A stretch of DNA of 64,000 nt, from assembly GCA_018240405.1 (NCBI GenBank), contig JAFEFW010000615.1:1-64000 (forward strand), read 5' to 3'. The notes beneath the pieces were generated by a model. That model did no database searches and had not been told where the DNA came from. It worked only from the letters and a program-made list of their open reading frames with translations. Position numbers and translations under genes: made by a program. Positions 9,646 through 17,520 of this stretch are shown piece by piece. This DNA comes from Pseudomonadota bacterium (GTDB taxonomy: Bacteria; Pseudomonadota; Alphaproteobacteria; Acetobacterales; Acetobacteraceae). Within the stretch, counting starts at the first letter, position 1. Every line of letters starts with the position of its first letter.

Positions 9646-9780
9646 CCAGACCGCGATCTCGCTGACGTTGCCACCGCCGGGGACGCACCGCGGTCGACCG
9701 GTGTAATCTGTGGCGGTCCGAGCGCTTTTGCGTCGAACGATTGCCGCCTCTACGATACCTGCGCAATCAGAGGCCGCCAC

Positions 9781-10728
9781 TTGGACCAGATCGTACACGC
9801 GCTCAACCCTGAGAAATTCCGCAATCCCTTCATCACCGCAAAGGGGGAGACACGGGCGACGGTCGCTCTGACGGCGCTGGAAACCCTGTGGTTCAACACC
9901 GGAACGCTGTGCAACCTGACCTGTGGCCACTGCTACATCGAATCATCGCCGCGCAATGAAAACCTTGTCTACCTGACGCGAGCCGAAGTGGCGGCCTATC
10001 TGGACGAGATCGAACGCCAGCGGCTGCCGACGAAGCTTATCGGCTTCACTGGCGGCGAGCCGTTCATGAACCCCGATCTGATCGACATGCTCAACGACGT
10101 GCTGGCGCGTGGGCTCGAGGCTCTGGTACTGACCAACGCAATGAAGCCGCTACGGAAACGTCGGGAGCCGCTGCTGGCACTTCGCGAGCGCTATGGCGAC
10201 CGCCTGACACTTCGCATCTCGATCGATCATTACGATGCAGCCGTGCATGAGCAGGAACGTGGACGGCGATCCTGGGCACCAATGCTGGACGGGCTCATCT
10301 GGCTGGCGCGCAACGGCTTCCGCATCGACGTCGCCGGCCGCAGTTCCTTCACCGGCGAAAGCGAAACACAGCTGCGCGCCGGCTTCGCGCGCTTGTTCGC
10401 CGCGCACGACATCCCCGTGGACGCGCACGATCCGGTCCGGCTCATGCTGTTTCCCGAAATGGATCCGTTGCAAGATGTACCGGAAATTACCAACGCGTGC
10501 TGGGGCATCCTGCACAAATCGCCTGCGGAGGTGATGTGTGCCTCCTCACGGATGGTGGTAAAGCGCAACGGCGCGTCAGCACCGGTCGTGCTGGCCTGCA
10601 CGTTGCTGGCCTACGACCCGCGCTTCGAGATGGGAACGAGTTTGACGGAGGCATCCCGCCCCGTCTCGCTCAACCATCCATTCTGCGCCTCATTCTGTGT
10701 GCTCGGTGGCGCCGCCTGCAGCCGCTGA
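9781..10728 (+). CDS. Radical SAM protein with C-terminal cysteine cluster
   Basis: 315 residues with a TTG start (CAGAGG about 9 bases upstream). CNLTCGHC (C44, C48, C51) binds the radical-SAM 4Fe-4S cluster and FTGGEPFMNP (from residue 89) is the GGEP SAM-binding strand. The C-terminal third has six more cysteines (C240, C253, C273, C302, C306, C313), enough for an auxiliary cluster as in SPASM/twitch proteins. No precursor peptide or partner enzyme is visible next to it. The 3' end overlaps the convergent SGNH gene by 118 bases. The reaction is unknown; proteins of this type are widespread in Proteobacteria. Confidence 0.85.
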   Translation: MDQIVHALNPEKFRNPFITAKGETRATVALTALETLWFNTGTLCNLTCGHCYIESSPRNENLVYLTRAEVAAYLDEIERQRLPTKLIGFTGGEPFMNPDLIDMLNDVLARGLEALVLTNAMKPLRKRREPLLALRERYGDRLTLRISIDHYDAAVHEQERGRRSWAPMLDGLIWLARNGFRIDVAGRSSFTGESETQLRAGFARLFAAHDIPVDAHDPVRLMLFPEMDPLQDVPEITNACWGILHKSPAEVMCASSRMVVKRNGASAPVVLACTLLAYDPRFEMGTSLTEASRPVSLNHPFCASFCVLGGAACSR

Positions 10729-11690
10729 GCCAATAGGGCACTATACAGTTTGGCTCCTTCAGGATTGAGGTGGCAGAACTGGTCGCCGAAGAAGCGGTCC
10801 GGCCAGTGCGATGGCAAATTGTCGTCGATTCGGAACAAGGCGTAACGTGCGGCATAGCCGGCGAGGTAGGCCTTGTAAGCGCGCATCACAGACGGATCCA
10901 GACGGGACCAGGTCGCTTCATTGACAGGCATCGTGAGAAACCGCGTCTCGATGCCATACAGGTCCAGCAGGGCCAGCAGGCGATGAAAATAGGCGTCCAG
11001 CACCGGCAGCGGACGGAACGTCGACAAGTGCCCTTCCATCGCCACGCCGTCGGATCCCGCGTCAGCGCCAAAGCCGTAGTGTCCCCGGGACAGCAGCGTC
11101 GCCGCCAGTGCGCGTTCGTTGCGGGACCAACGAAGCATACCGAGGCTGCGCGCCAGTGCGCCAAAGTAATATGGCGGAAACCTCAGGTCCTCCAGCAGGT
11201 CCCGGACCTGCAGCGGCAGCATGGTCATGCCACGGCCACGATAGACGGACAGGTCGCCGGTCCGGAGCGACACGGCACGCAGGGCCGCGATGTCGTGGCG
11301 GTCCACAAGGCCGAAGCGGACGCTGCGTTCCCAGAACAGGTCCGGGCGAACGAAGTGTCCCGGGTCAAGCGAGAGTAACACCAGTTTTGGCGGCGTGGGG
11401 CAGGAAAGAGCGCGGGACAGCACAACATAGGCTTCGATCGCCGTGCCCCCGCCGACAGCGAGATTGGTTGCGGTCATCGGCAGATTGGCGGGAATGATAT
11501 CTGCGGCGGCTCGGGAGTCGCCGAGGATGATCACCTCACCGAGGTCGCACCGCGCCAACATGATCTGCTTGGCACGCCAGGACGGGTATTCCGGGTCCAT
11601 GTAGGCCATCGGGGCAGCCCACAGCCAAAGCCACACCACGGCAAAGCTGAGGCCGCTGCATAACCCCAGGGCGCCCAGATAGCGGTTCAA
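10611..11690 (-). CDS. SGNH-type (DltD/AlgX-like) membrane-anchored protein
   Basis: 359 residues from a TTG start that shares two bases with the TGA stop of the MBOAT gene, which implies translational coupling. A hydrophobic anchor at residues 9-28 is followed by an SGNH/GDSL-like fold: VIILGDSRAAAD with Ser59, the NLAVGGGTAIEA turn with Asn76, and a C-terminal block DQFCHLNPEGAKL with Asp303 and His307. DltD and AlgX/AlgJ-type partners of MBOAT proteins have this plan and move an acyl group onto an envelope polymer or release it. It is the third gene of the carrier - MBOAT - SGNH operon. An in-frame upstream extension exists, but it lies wholly inside the MBOAT gene. Confidence 0.75.
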   Translation of the reverse strand: MNRYLGALGLCSGLSFAVVWLWLWAAPMAYMDPEYPSWRAKQIMLARCDLGEVIILGDSRAAADIIPANLPMTATNLAVGGGTAIEAYVVLSRALSCPTPPKLVLLSLDPGHFVRPDLFWERSVRFGLVDRHDIAALRAVSLRTGDLSVYRGRGMTMLPLQVRDLLEDLRFPPYYFGALARSLGMLRWSRNERALAATLLSRGHYGFGADAGSDGVAMEGHLSTFRPLPVLDAYFHRLLALLDLYGIETRFLTMPVNEATWSRLDPSVMRAYKAYLAGYAARYALFRIDDNLPSHWPDRFFGDQFCHLNPEGAKLYSALLAQRLQAAPPSTQNEAQNGWLSETGRDASVKLVPISKRGS

Positions 11691-13117
11691 AACCGGAAAT
11701 AGACGAACTCGCCCGTCCCTCCCGCCGCCAAGATCCCCAACGTAACGCCGCAGCCGAATGCCGCGGCCCAGCGCGGCGTCGGTGCCCAGGACAGGCGGAT
11801 GCCAGGCGCCCGCAACATGAACTGCCGCGTGGTTGGGGCGAACCAGATGACGACAAAGAGCGCGGCGACCCACAGTGCGTTCAGGAGCGGCCGCACATCG
11901 GCTGGTGAGTAGCCGATGCCATGGGCGCCGGTCATGCCGGCGAGAACCGCGGCCGCCTCGGTTGGCGTCGATGCACGGAACAGCACCGCGCCGACAAGCA
12001 CGGCACCATAGGTCAAGGCCACGGCAACCCCTGTCGGCAGGACCGGCCCACGCCAGAGGCGCCAGGCATGGTTGACCAAAAGAAACATGGCATGCAGCAG
12101 GCCGAACAGAACGTACGTCCAACGGGGCCCGTGCCAGACACCGATCAGCAGCATCGTTACCAGGATCGGGCCCACCATCATTGTAACGAATCCCGAGGCT
12201 GTGCGGCGGGCCTTGTCATCAATTGCAAGGTCGCGGCGCCGCCGCCACCGGAGTACGGTCAACGTCAGCGGCGCATGCACGTTGTTCATCAGAAAGCGTG
12301 TCAGCGACATGTGCCAACGCTGCCAATAGTCGATGACGCAGCGCGCCTTGTAGGGTTGGTCGAAATTGTCAGGCAGACGGAAGCCAAACATCCATCCCAG
12401 GCCAATCGCCATATCGGTGTAGCCCGAGAAGTCGAAGTAAAGCTGCAGCGACCAGGCGACGGCAGTCCACCAGGCCGCCGGCAGCGTCAGGCTATCGGCA
12501 TTGGCAAAGCCGTCAGCGACCAGGGGACCGAGCGGATCAGCCAGAAGTCCTTTCTTCAGCAAGCCGATAATGAAGAAGCCACTGCCAACAGACAGGTCGG
12601 TCGCCGTAAGCCGCCAACTGTCCGAACGTGCGAACTGCGGCATCGTTTCGCGTGAGTTCAGGATGGGGCCTGAGGTGATCGTTGGAAAGAAAAGAACGAA
12701 CAGCACCTGGTCCCAGGTGCGCGGAGCCGGCTCATCAGAGAACGCCTGCGACAGCAGGCTGCCAATCTGGACAAAGGTGAAGAAGCTGATGCCAAGCGGC
12801 AGTCCCGTATCGACACCCAGCACGGGTACCGCATACTTGAACCAGCCCAGCAGCGCGAGATTAGCGACGACGCCGGTCGCGGCAAGCCATGCGCGGTATC
12901 TGTGGCCGGCCGCAATAACGTGCAGAAGCACGACGTTGCCGGCAACCGACAGCAGTAGCACCGGGATCGAGCGCCAGGCGCCGCAGGCATAGAACAGCAG
13001 CGACATGACGATCAGCCACAACTTCGCCCACCGCGCGCCACCGCGGCTGGCAGCTGCATATCCCGCCAGCGCCAGCGGCAGAAACCACAGAAGAAACGAG
13101 AACGAATTGAACGCCAC
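11687..13117 (-). CDS. MBOAT-family membrane O-acyltransferase (DltB/AlgI type)
   Basis: 476 residues with about ten to twelve membrane segments. The MBOAT core is clear: YFDFSGYTDMAIGLGWMFG, then the RWHMSLTRFLMNNV block, and the invariant GVWHGPRWTYVLFGLLHA stretch with the catalytic His. These proteins take an acyl group from a cytosolic donor across the membrane to an envelope acceptor. The GTG start lies 2 bases after the carrier-protein stop, and the gene ends by overlapping the SGNH start. Length and motifs match AlgI/DltB. The acyl donor here is presumably the adjacent carrier protein. Confidence 0.9.
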   Translation of the reverse strand: MAFNSFSFLLWFLPLALAGYAAASRGGARWAKLWLIVMSLLFYACGAWRSIPVLLLSVAGNVVLLHVIAAGHRYRAWLAATGVVANLALLGWFKYAVPVLGVDTGLPLGISFFTFVQIGSLLSQAFSDEPAPRTWDQVLFVLFFPTITSGPILNSRETMPQFARSDSWRLTATDLSVGSGFFIIGLLKKGLLADPLGPLVADGFANADSLTLPAAWWTAVAWSLQLYFDFSGYTDMAIGLGWMFGFRLPDNFDQPYKARCVIDYWQRWHMSLTRFLMNNVHAPLTLTVLRWRRRRDLAIDDKARRTASGFVTMMVGPILVTMLLIGVWHGPRWTYVLFGLLHAMFLLVNHAWRLWRGPVLPTGVAVALTYGAVLVGAVLFRASTPTEAAAVLAGMTGAHGIGYSPADVRPLLNALWVAALFVVIWFAPTTRQFMLRAPGIRLSWAPTPRWAAAFGCGVTLGILAAGGTGEFVYFRF

Positions 13118-13119
13118 CG

Positions 13120-13368
13120 TCAGTTCCGGACCAGCACGCGCTTGTTCGCAATCAGCCGCAGTAGATCGGCCGGCGTGACAATCCCTTCTATCTCTTCCGG
13201 TTCGAACATGACGCCGAAGTGGTCTTCAACCTCAACCACCAGGGCGACGAGATACATCGAGTCCCAGAGCGGCAGGTCGTCGAACGGCGCCGTCTCCTCC
13301 AGATCGATGTCATGGTTCCGGAGGAGGTCACGCACCAGATGGGTCAGATCGGCAAGTTGCGTGGTCAC
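13120..13368 (-). CDS. Acyl carrier protein-like (phosphopantetheine carrier)
   Basis: 82 residues, acidic, with the carrier-protein helix II signature LWDSMYLVALV, where Ser37 would take the 4'-phosphopantetheine arm. The GTG start follows AGGAG by about 7 bases. It is the first gene of a tight operon with an MBOAT acyltransferase and an SGNH protein. That is the layout of DltC-DltB-DltD, although here no DltA-like adenylating enzyme is adjacent. The acidic residues around the Ser fit docking to MBOAT as in DltC. It is not the fatty-acid-synthesis acpP, whose usual neighbours are absent. Confidence 0.82.
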   Translation of the reverse strand: MTTQLADLTHLVRDLLRNHDIDLEETAPFDDLPLWDSMYLVALVVEVEDHFGVMFEPEEIEGIVTPADLLRLIANKRVLVRN

Positions 13369-13588
13369 CCTTGGCTCCTGCTGACGGGGCCAAACGCTAG
13401 GGCAGACCGGTTACCAAAGACTTAATGTTGATTCGGTATACGGAGTCGGAGCCTTCACCGCCGCCATTGCGTCAGCGGCGTGCGGACAGGGCCAAGCCGG
13501 CCGATCGTAGCGTCGCGCACGCCGGCGCGGTAACCGGGGCCGGTGGGTCTACGCGTCTGTCTCTGAAGGGCTGGTAGGCTCGCGCTGC

Positions 13589-14179
13589 CTAAGCGTGCCC
13601 GGCGACGTCGGACAGCAGCAGCGGATCGATATGCAGCTTGGCCAGGGCGCGGCGCCACTTGGTGTCGTGGTCCGGGTCGAACAGCAGCGTCTCATCCGCG
13701 GACACGGATAGCCACGCGTTTTGCTGGATCTCCTTGTCCAGCTGCCCGGGTCCCCAACCGGCGTAGCCCAAGGCAAGAATGCACTCACGCGGCCCACCGC
13801 CCTCGGCGATCACCTTCAGCACATCCAGGCTGGCAGTCAGCGCCATCGAGTCGTCCACCTTCAGGCTGCCCTCACCCGTCCAGTCGCTGGTGTGCAGCAC
13901 GAAGCCACGTGCATTCGCCACCGGCCCGCCCGCACACAGTCGTATTTGCCGAGCGGGGGGCGACGGCTCGACGTTAAGCTGTTTCAGCAGATCGTCGAAG
14001 GTGGGTTTGACGATCGGGCGGTTCAGCACCAAGCCCATGGCACCTTCGTTTGTGTGGGCGCACATGTAGACCACGGTGTGGGCGAACCGCGGGTCGGCCA
14101 TAGCCGGCATGGCGATCAGCAACTGGCCGGTCAAAAAGGCGTCGGGCGAAGAGGTTTCGGGCGGGAGGGATTTTGCCAT
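13589..14179 (-). CDS. YqgE/AlgH family protein (UPF0301)
   Basis: 196 residues, full length. It has the family N-terminus FLTGQLLIAMPAMADPRFAH, then YMCAHTNEGAMGLVLNRP and a C-terminal LGYAGWGPGQLDKEIQQNAW block. These are standard YqgE features. The family is widely conserved, and one member (AlgH) affects alginate expression in Pseudomonas, but its biochemical role is not established. It is transcribed ahead of the carrier-MBOAT-SGNH genes, but a gap of about 220 bases separates them. Confidence 0.93.
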   Translation of the reverse strand: MAKSLPPETSSPDAFLTGQLLIAMPAMADPRFAHTVVYMCAHTNEGAMGLVLNRPIVKPTFDDLLKQLNVEPSPPARQIRLCAGGPVANARGFVLHTSDWTGEGSLKVDDSMALTASLDVLKVIAEGGGPRECILALGYAGWGPGQLDKEIQQNAWLSVSADETLLFDPDHDTKWRRALAKLHIDPLLLSDVAGHA

Positions 14180-14321
14180 GAGCCGAATTTGGCGCTGCCG
14201 GCGCCGGTTCGCAAGCGGGACGCGCGTTTCGCCACCCCGTCCCGCGTCCGGCGCATTTGGCGAGACCGGATAGCGGCGCTATCAGCGTGGACCTCATGGG
14301 ATGCGGAAGGGACAAGGCTGT

Positions 14322-14708
14322 ATGACGAAGGCCACAGCATCGCCGCTGGCGACATACATCGATCACTTGAAACGTGGCGAACTCGGCTATCAGTTCAGCC
14401 CCTCGCTCGGCCGCGCCGTATTCTACCCGCGCGTGGTCGCACCGGGCACCGGAGCGGCGGACCTCGAGTGGCGGGTCAGCAAAGGCCTGGGCACGGTGCA
14501 TGCGACCACAGTGGTGCATCCACGGGAGGGCGAGCCGTACAATGTCTGCCTGGTCGACGTGGACGAGGGTTTCCGGCTGATGACCCGGATTGAGGGGATT
14601 CCGCCACGCGACGTGAAGATCGGCCTGCGGGTGAAGTTCCGCGTGCATCAACCTCCGGGGGATGACGACCCCTACCCCGTGTTCACCCCTGTGGAGGCCG
14701 GCCAATGA
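14322..14708 (+). CDS. DUF35-like OB-fold protein with degenerate zinc ribbon
   Basis: 128 residues. The C-terminal OB part (GLGTVHATTVVHP, then YNVCLVDVDEGFRLMTRI) matches DUF35 partners of thiolase-like enzymes. The N-terminal part aligns with a rubredoxin-like zinc ribbon, but all four cysteine positions are replaced: the usual CxxC pairs appear as FSPSLG and VVAPGTG around AVFYPR. The stop overlaps the thiolase start as ATGA, so the two proteins are probably made in equal amounts and form a complex. I chose the ATG at 14322 (AAGG upstream); an in-frame ATG at 14301 is possible. Confidence 0.78.
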   Translation: MTKATASPLATYIDHLKRGELGYQFSPSLGRAVFYPRVVAPGTGAADLEWRVSKGLGTVHATTVVHPREGEPYNVCLVDVDEGFRLMTRIEGIPPRDVKIGLRVKFRVHQPPGDDDPYPVFTPVEAGQ

Positions 14709-15859
14709 GCAGCATCACCCGCGGTAGCGTCGCCATTGTCGGCGCCGCCGAATCCGATCTTGGGTCCGTTGCGGCGCTCATGAGCCCGATCGACCTGATG
14801 GCGCAGGGCATCCACCGCGCGCTGGAGGATGCCGGACTGACGCTGCAGGACGTTGATGGCGTGTTCTGCGCCAGCACACAGTCGCGCTTCTCGGCTATGG
14901 CACTGACGGAATACCTCGGCCTGCCCAATGCCTATACGGATAGTACCATCGTAGGTGGCTCGTCCTTCGAGATCCATGTGGCGCATGCGCATGCGGCACT
15001 GGAGGCGGGGTTGTGCAACGTCGCTGTCATCGCCTACGGCAGCACGCAGCGCACCGTCGGACGCCGGGCAGCGTCCGCGCGCGAATACAACCCATACGAG
15101 ACGCCGTACCAGCCGTTCCTGCCCGCGACCGCCTACGCCATGGCGGCCAGCCGGCACATGCATGAGTATGGCACGACGCGCGAGCAGATGGCCGAGGTGG
15201 CGGTGGCGGCGCGCGAGTGGGCGCTGCTGAACCCGGCCGCGTGGGAGAAGAAGCCCCTGACGGTGGCCGATGTGCTGAATGCTCGTCCCATCAGCGAACC
15301 ATTCACGGTACGAGATATCTGCCTGGTGACAGACGGCGGTGGCGCGATCGTGATGACCCGTGCGGACCGCGCACTGCACCTGAAGCACCAGCCGGTCTAT
15401 GTGCTCGGCAGCGGGCAGTCGATCACGCATGCGAACATCAGCTCGATGCCGGTGCTGACGCATACCGGGGCAATCGAGTCCGGACGACAGGCCTATGCGG
15501 CCGCCGGCGTGAAGCCGTCCGAGGTCAATGTGCTGGCGCTGTATGACGCCTTCACCATCAACCCGATCCTGTTCCTGGAGGATCTGGGATTCTGCAAAAA
15601 GGGCGAGGGTGGACCGTTCGTCCAGGGCGGCCGTATCGCGCCGGGCGGCTCGCTGCCGGTGAACACCAATGGCGGCGGGTTGTCGTATTGCCATCCCGGG
15701 ATGTACGGACTGCTGATCCTGATCGAAGCGGTGCGGCAGTTGCGCGGCGAATGCGGCGCCCGGCAGGTGCCGGTGGCGAACGTCGCGCTGGTGCACGGGA
15801 ATGGCGGGGTGCTCTCGGCCCAGGCCACGACAATTCTCGGGGGACCCAGTACGGTCTAG
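14705..15859 (+). CDS. Thiolase-like protein lacking the nucleophilic cysteine
   Basis: 384 residues, the length of SCP2/lipid-transfer-type thiolases. The position that normally carries the acylated Cys reads TIVGGSSFEIHVAHA, with Ser86/Ser87. The C-terminal Cys-His-Gly block reads VHGNGGVLS, while His is kept in SYCHPGMYG. Cys-less thiolase-like proteins paired with DUF35 partners include the Ltp2/ChsH2-type retro-aldolases of steroid side-chain degradation. A C-C lyase or aldolase is therefore more likely than a classical thiolase. The gene is coupled to its DUF35 partner and followed by a probable terminator. Confidence 0.85.
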   Translation: MSSITRGSVAIVGAAESDLGSVAALMSPIDLMAQGIHRALEDAGLTLQDVDGVFCASTQSRFSAMALTEYLGLPNAYTDSTIVGGSSFEIHVAHAHAALEAGLCNVAVIAYGSTQRTVGRRAASAREYNPYETPYQPFLPATAYAMAASRHMHEYGTTREQMAEVAVAAREWALLNPAAWEKKPLTVADVLNARPISEPFTVRDICLVTDGGGAIVMTRADRALHLKHQPVYVLGSGQSITHANISSMPVLTHTGAIESGRQAYAAAGVKPSEVNVLALYDAFTINPILFLEDLGFCKKGEGGPFVQGGRIAPGGSLPVNTNGGGLSYCHPGMYGLLILIEAVRQLRGECGARQVPVANVALVHGNGGVLSAQATTILGGPSTV

Positions 15860-15863
15860 AAGC

Positions 15864-15892
15864 GCTCAGTGCTGCGCCGTGCTGAGCTTTTT
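15864..15892 (+). terminator. Probable intrinsic terminator after the thiolase-like gene
   Basis: GCTCAG at 15864-15869 pairs perfectly with CTGAGC at 15882-15887, with a 12-base loop, and five T residues follow at 15888-15892. It starts 5 bases after the stop codon. Confidence 0.65.
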
Positions 15893-15895
15893 GTG

Positions 15896-15972
15896 CTCTG
15901 TGTCGGCTTGATTTCAGTCGCGCCACCCCGGCGCGCGTTACCGGGGTGGCGCCAGATCAATCCGACACAGAG
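15896..15972. repeat. Long two-tier inverted repeat between convergent genes
   Basis: The outer arms 15896-15912 and 15956-15972 pair at 16 of 17 positions, with one mismatch at 15907/15961. Inside them, 15920-15931 and 15941-15952 form a perfect 12-base-pair GC-rich stem with a 9-base loop. The element fills the gap between the thiolase-like (plus) and efflux MFS (minus) genes and ends 10 bases before the MFS stop. No T-tract follows on either strand, so it is not a standard intrinsic terminator. It may act as a two-way transcript-end structure, an mRNA stabiliser or a palindromic repeat element. Confidence 0.85.
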
Positions 15973-15982
15973 TGGCATCGAG

Positions 15983-17371
15983 TTAAGATATCCGGCGCAG
16001 CAGCATCGCAGTTGCGACCACGCTTGCAGCCAGGAGGATCAGTGAGCCGTTGACGCCGCCGACAGCGTAGACGGCGCCGACCGCTGCGACACCGGCCGCC
16101 CCGGCCCCCTGTTGGGTGGTGTTCAGCATGCCCGCGCCGGAACCGGCATGGGTGGTTGGCACCCGCGCCAACACGACCCCGGCGAGCGGCGCCATCACCA
16201 GGCCTTGCCCGGCGCCGAAGATTGGCAGCACCAGCATCATCGTGGTCATTCCGGCATGCGGTAGGAACATCGCGACGTCGAACAACGCCACGATCCCCAG
16301 AAGTTGGATGCCACAACCAAGCAGCAGGACACGCACCCCGGCCTTGGCAACCCAGCCGCCGGCATAGTGCGCGGCGATGGTGAAGGCGATCGCCAACGGG
16401 CCAACGGCCAGCCCGCTTTGCAATGGCGAGAATCCGAGGCTGGCTTGCATGAAGAACGTCATCAGCAGGTAGAAGGAGACGTTGCCGAAGTGGAAGCTGA
16501 AGGCCGCGGCAAGACCGCGCAGGAAACCGCGGTTGCCCAGCAGCGCGAGGTCGATCAGCGGCAGGCCGCCGTGGCGCTCGACCCGGCGCTCCAGGCGCAG
16601 GAAGACCCACAGCAGGATCGCGCCATCGGCCATCACCAGCCACAGCCACCAGGGCCAGCCGAGTTCATGCCCCGCCAGCACCGGGCCGATGAGGGCGATC
16701 AGGGCCACGAACAGCAGGACTGCACCGGCAATGTCCAGCCGGGTGCCGGGGCGGCGTTCGCCGGCTGGCATCAGGCGGGCGGCGGCCGCGGCAACGGCCA
16801 GGCCGATGGGCAGGTTCACCAGGAAGATCGTACGCCAGCCAAGCCCGCCGAGGTCCAGGGTCACCAGCCAGCCACCGGCAGCAAAGCCGACCGCGCCGCC
16901 CATACCGAGCGCGATGCCGAATATGGCGAAGGCCCGGCCGCGACCCTCGCCGGGGAACAGCGCGTGGATCGTTGCCAGCACCTGCGGCACCATCAGCGCC
17001 GCTGAGGCGCCCTGTGCCACGCGGGCGATCACCAGTTCCGCGCCGGAGCCGGCCAAGCCGCACCAGACGGAGGTGGCGGTGAAGGTCAGCACGCCGGTCA
17101 GGAAGACGCGCCGCCGGCCATAAATGTCACCGAGGCGGCTGCCCGTGATGACGCAGGCGGCATAGGCGATCTGGTACAACGCCAGGACCGCTTCCATTTC
17201 GCCGGCGGTGGCACCGAGGTCACGGCGGATGCTGGGGATGGCCACGTTGACGACAAAGGCATCGACCACGAACATGAACTGTGCGGCGACGACGACGCCG
17301 AGCGCCCACCAGCGGCGGGACGCGGCGGTCGCGGCGGAAGGGACTGTAGCGGTCCGAAGCAGTCCGGACAT
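15983..17371 (-). CDS. MFS efflux transporter, DHA2 (EmrB/QacA) family
   Basis: 462 residues with about fourteen hydrophobic segments. Family motifs include VVAAQFMFVVDAFVVNVA in the first helix, GSRLGDIYGRRRVFLTG in loop 2-3 and the motif-C region ALGMGGAVGFAAGGWLV. These are typical of 14-helix drug:proton antiporters. The start at 17371 has CAGGAG upstream. It is followed by the long inverted repeat and lies 149 bases downstream of an alpha/beta hydrolase gene on the same strand. The substrate is unknown. Confidence 0.9.
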   Translation of the reverse strand: MSGLLRTATVPSAATAASRRWWALGVVVAAQFMFVVDAFVVNVAIPSIRRDLGATAGEMEAVLALYQIAYAACVITGSRLGDIYGRRRVFLTGVLTFTATSVWCGLAGSGAELVIARVAQGASAALMVPQVLATIHALFPGEGRGRAFAIFGIALGMGGAVGFAAGGWLVTLDLGGLGWRTIFLVNLPIGLAVAAAAARLMPAGERRPGTRLDIAGAVLLFVALIALIGPVLAGHELGWPWWLWLVMADGAILLWVFLRLERRVERHGGLPLIDLALLGNRGFLRGLAAAFSFHFGNVSFYLLMTFFMQASLGFSPLQSGLAVGPLAIAFTIAAHYAGGWVAKAGVRVLLLGCGIQLLGIVALFDVAMFLPHAGMTTMMLVLPIFGAGQGLVMAPLAGVVLARVPTTHAGSGAGMLNTTQQGAGAAGVAAVGAVYAVGGVNGSLILLAASVVATAMLLRRIS

Positions 17372-17520
17372 GGTCAGTGCTCCTGTGTAATCGGAAGTGT
17401 GGGACGACGCACCGCCATCGTGCCGAAGGCGCCGTTCGGCGGTGTGGCGGGAAGGCAGATGCCGCTGCAGCGCGCTGTCATTGCGACGCCTGACGTCCGG
17501 ATGAGGCGTGCAGGCATGCC

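Noticed and set aside
11691-12122. 5' extension of the SGNH gene by 144 codons
   Set aside because: It lies entirely within the MBOAT gene in another frame. The TTG overlapping the MBOAT stop gives a coupled start and an anchor helix directly after it.
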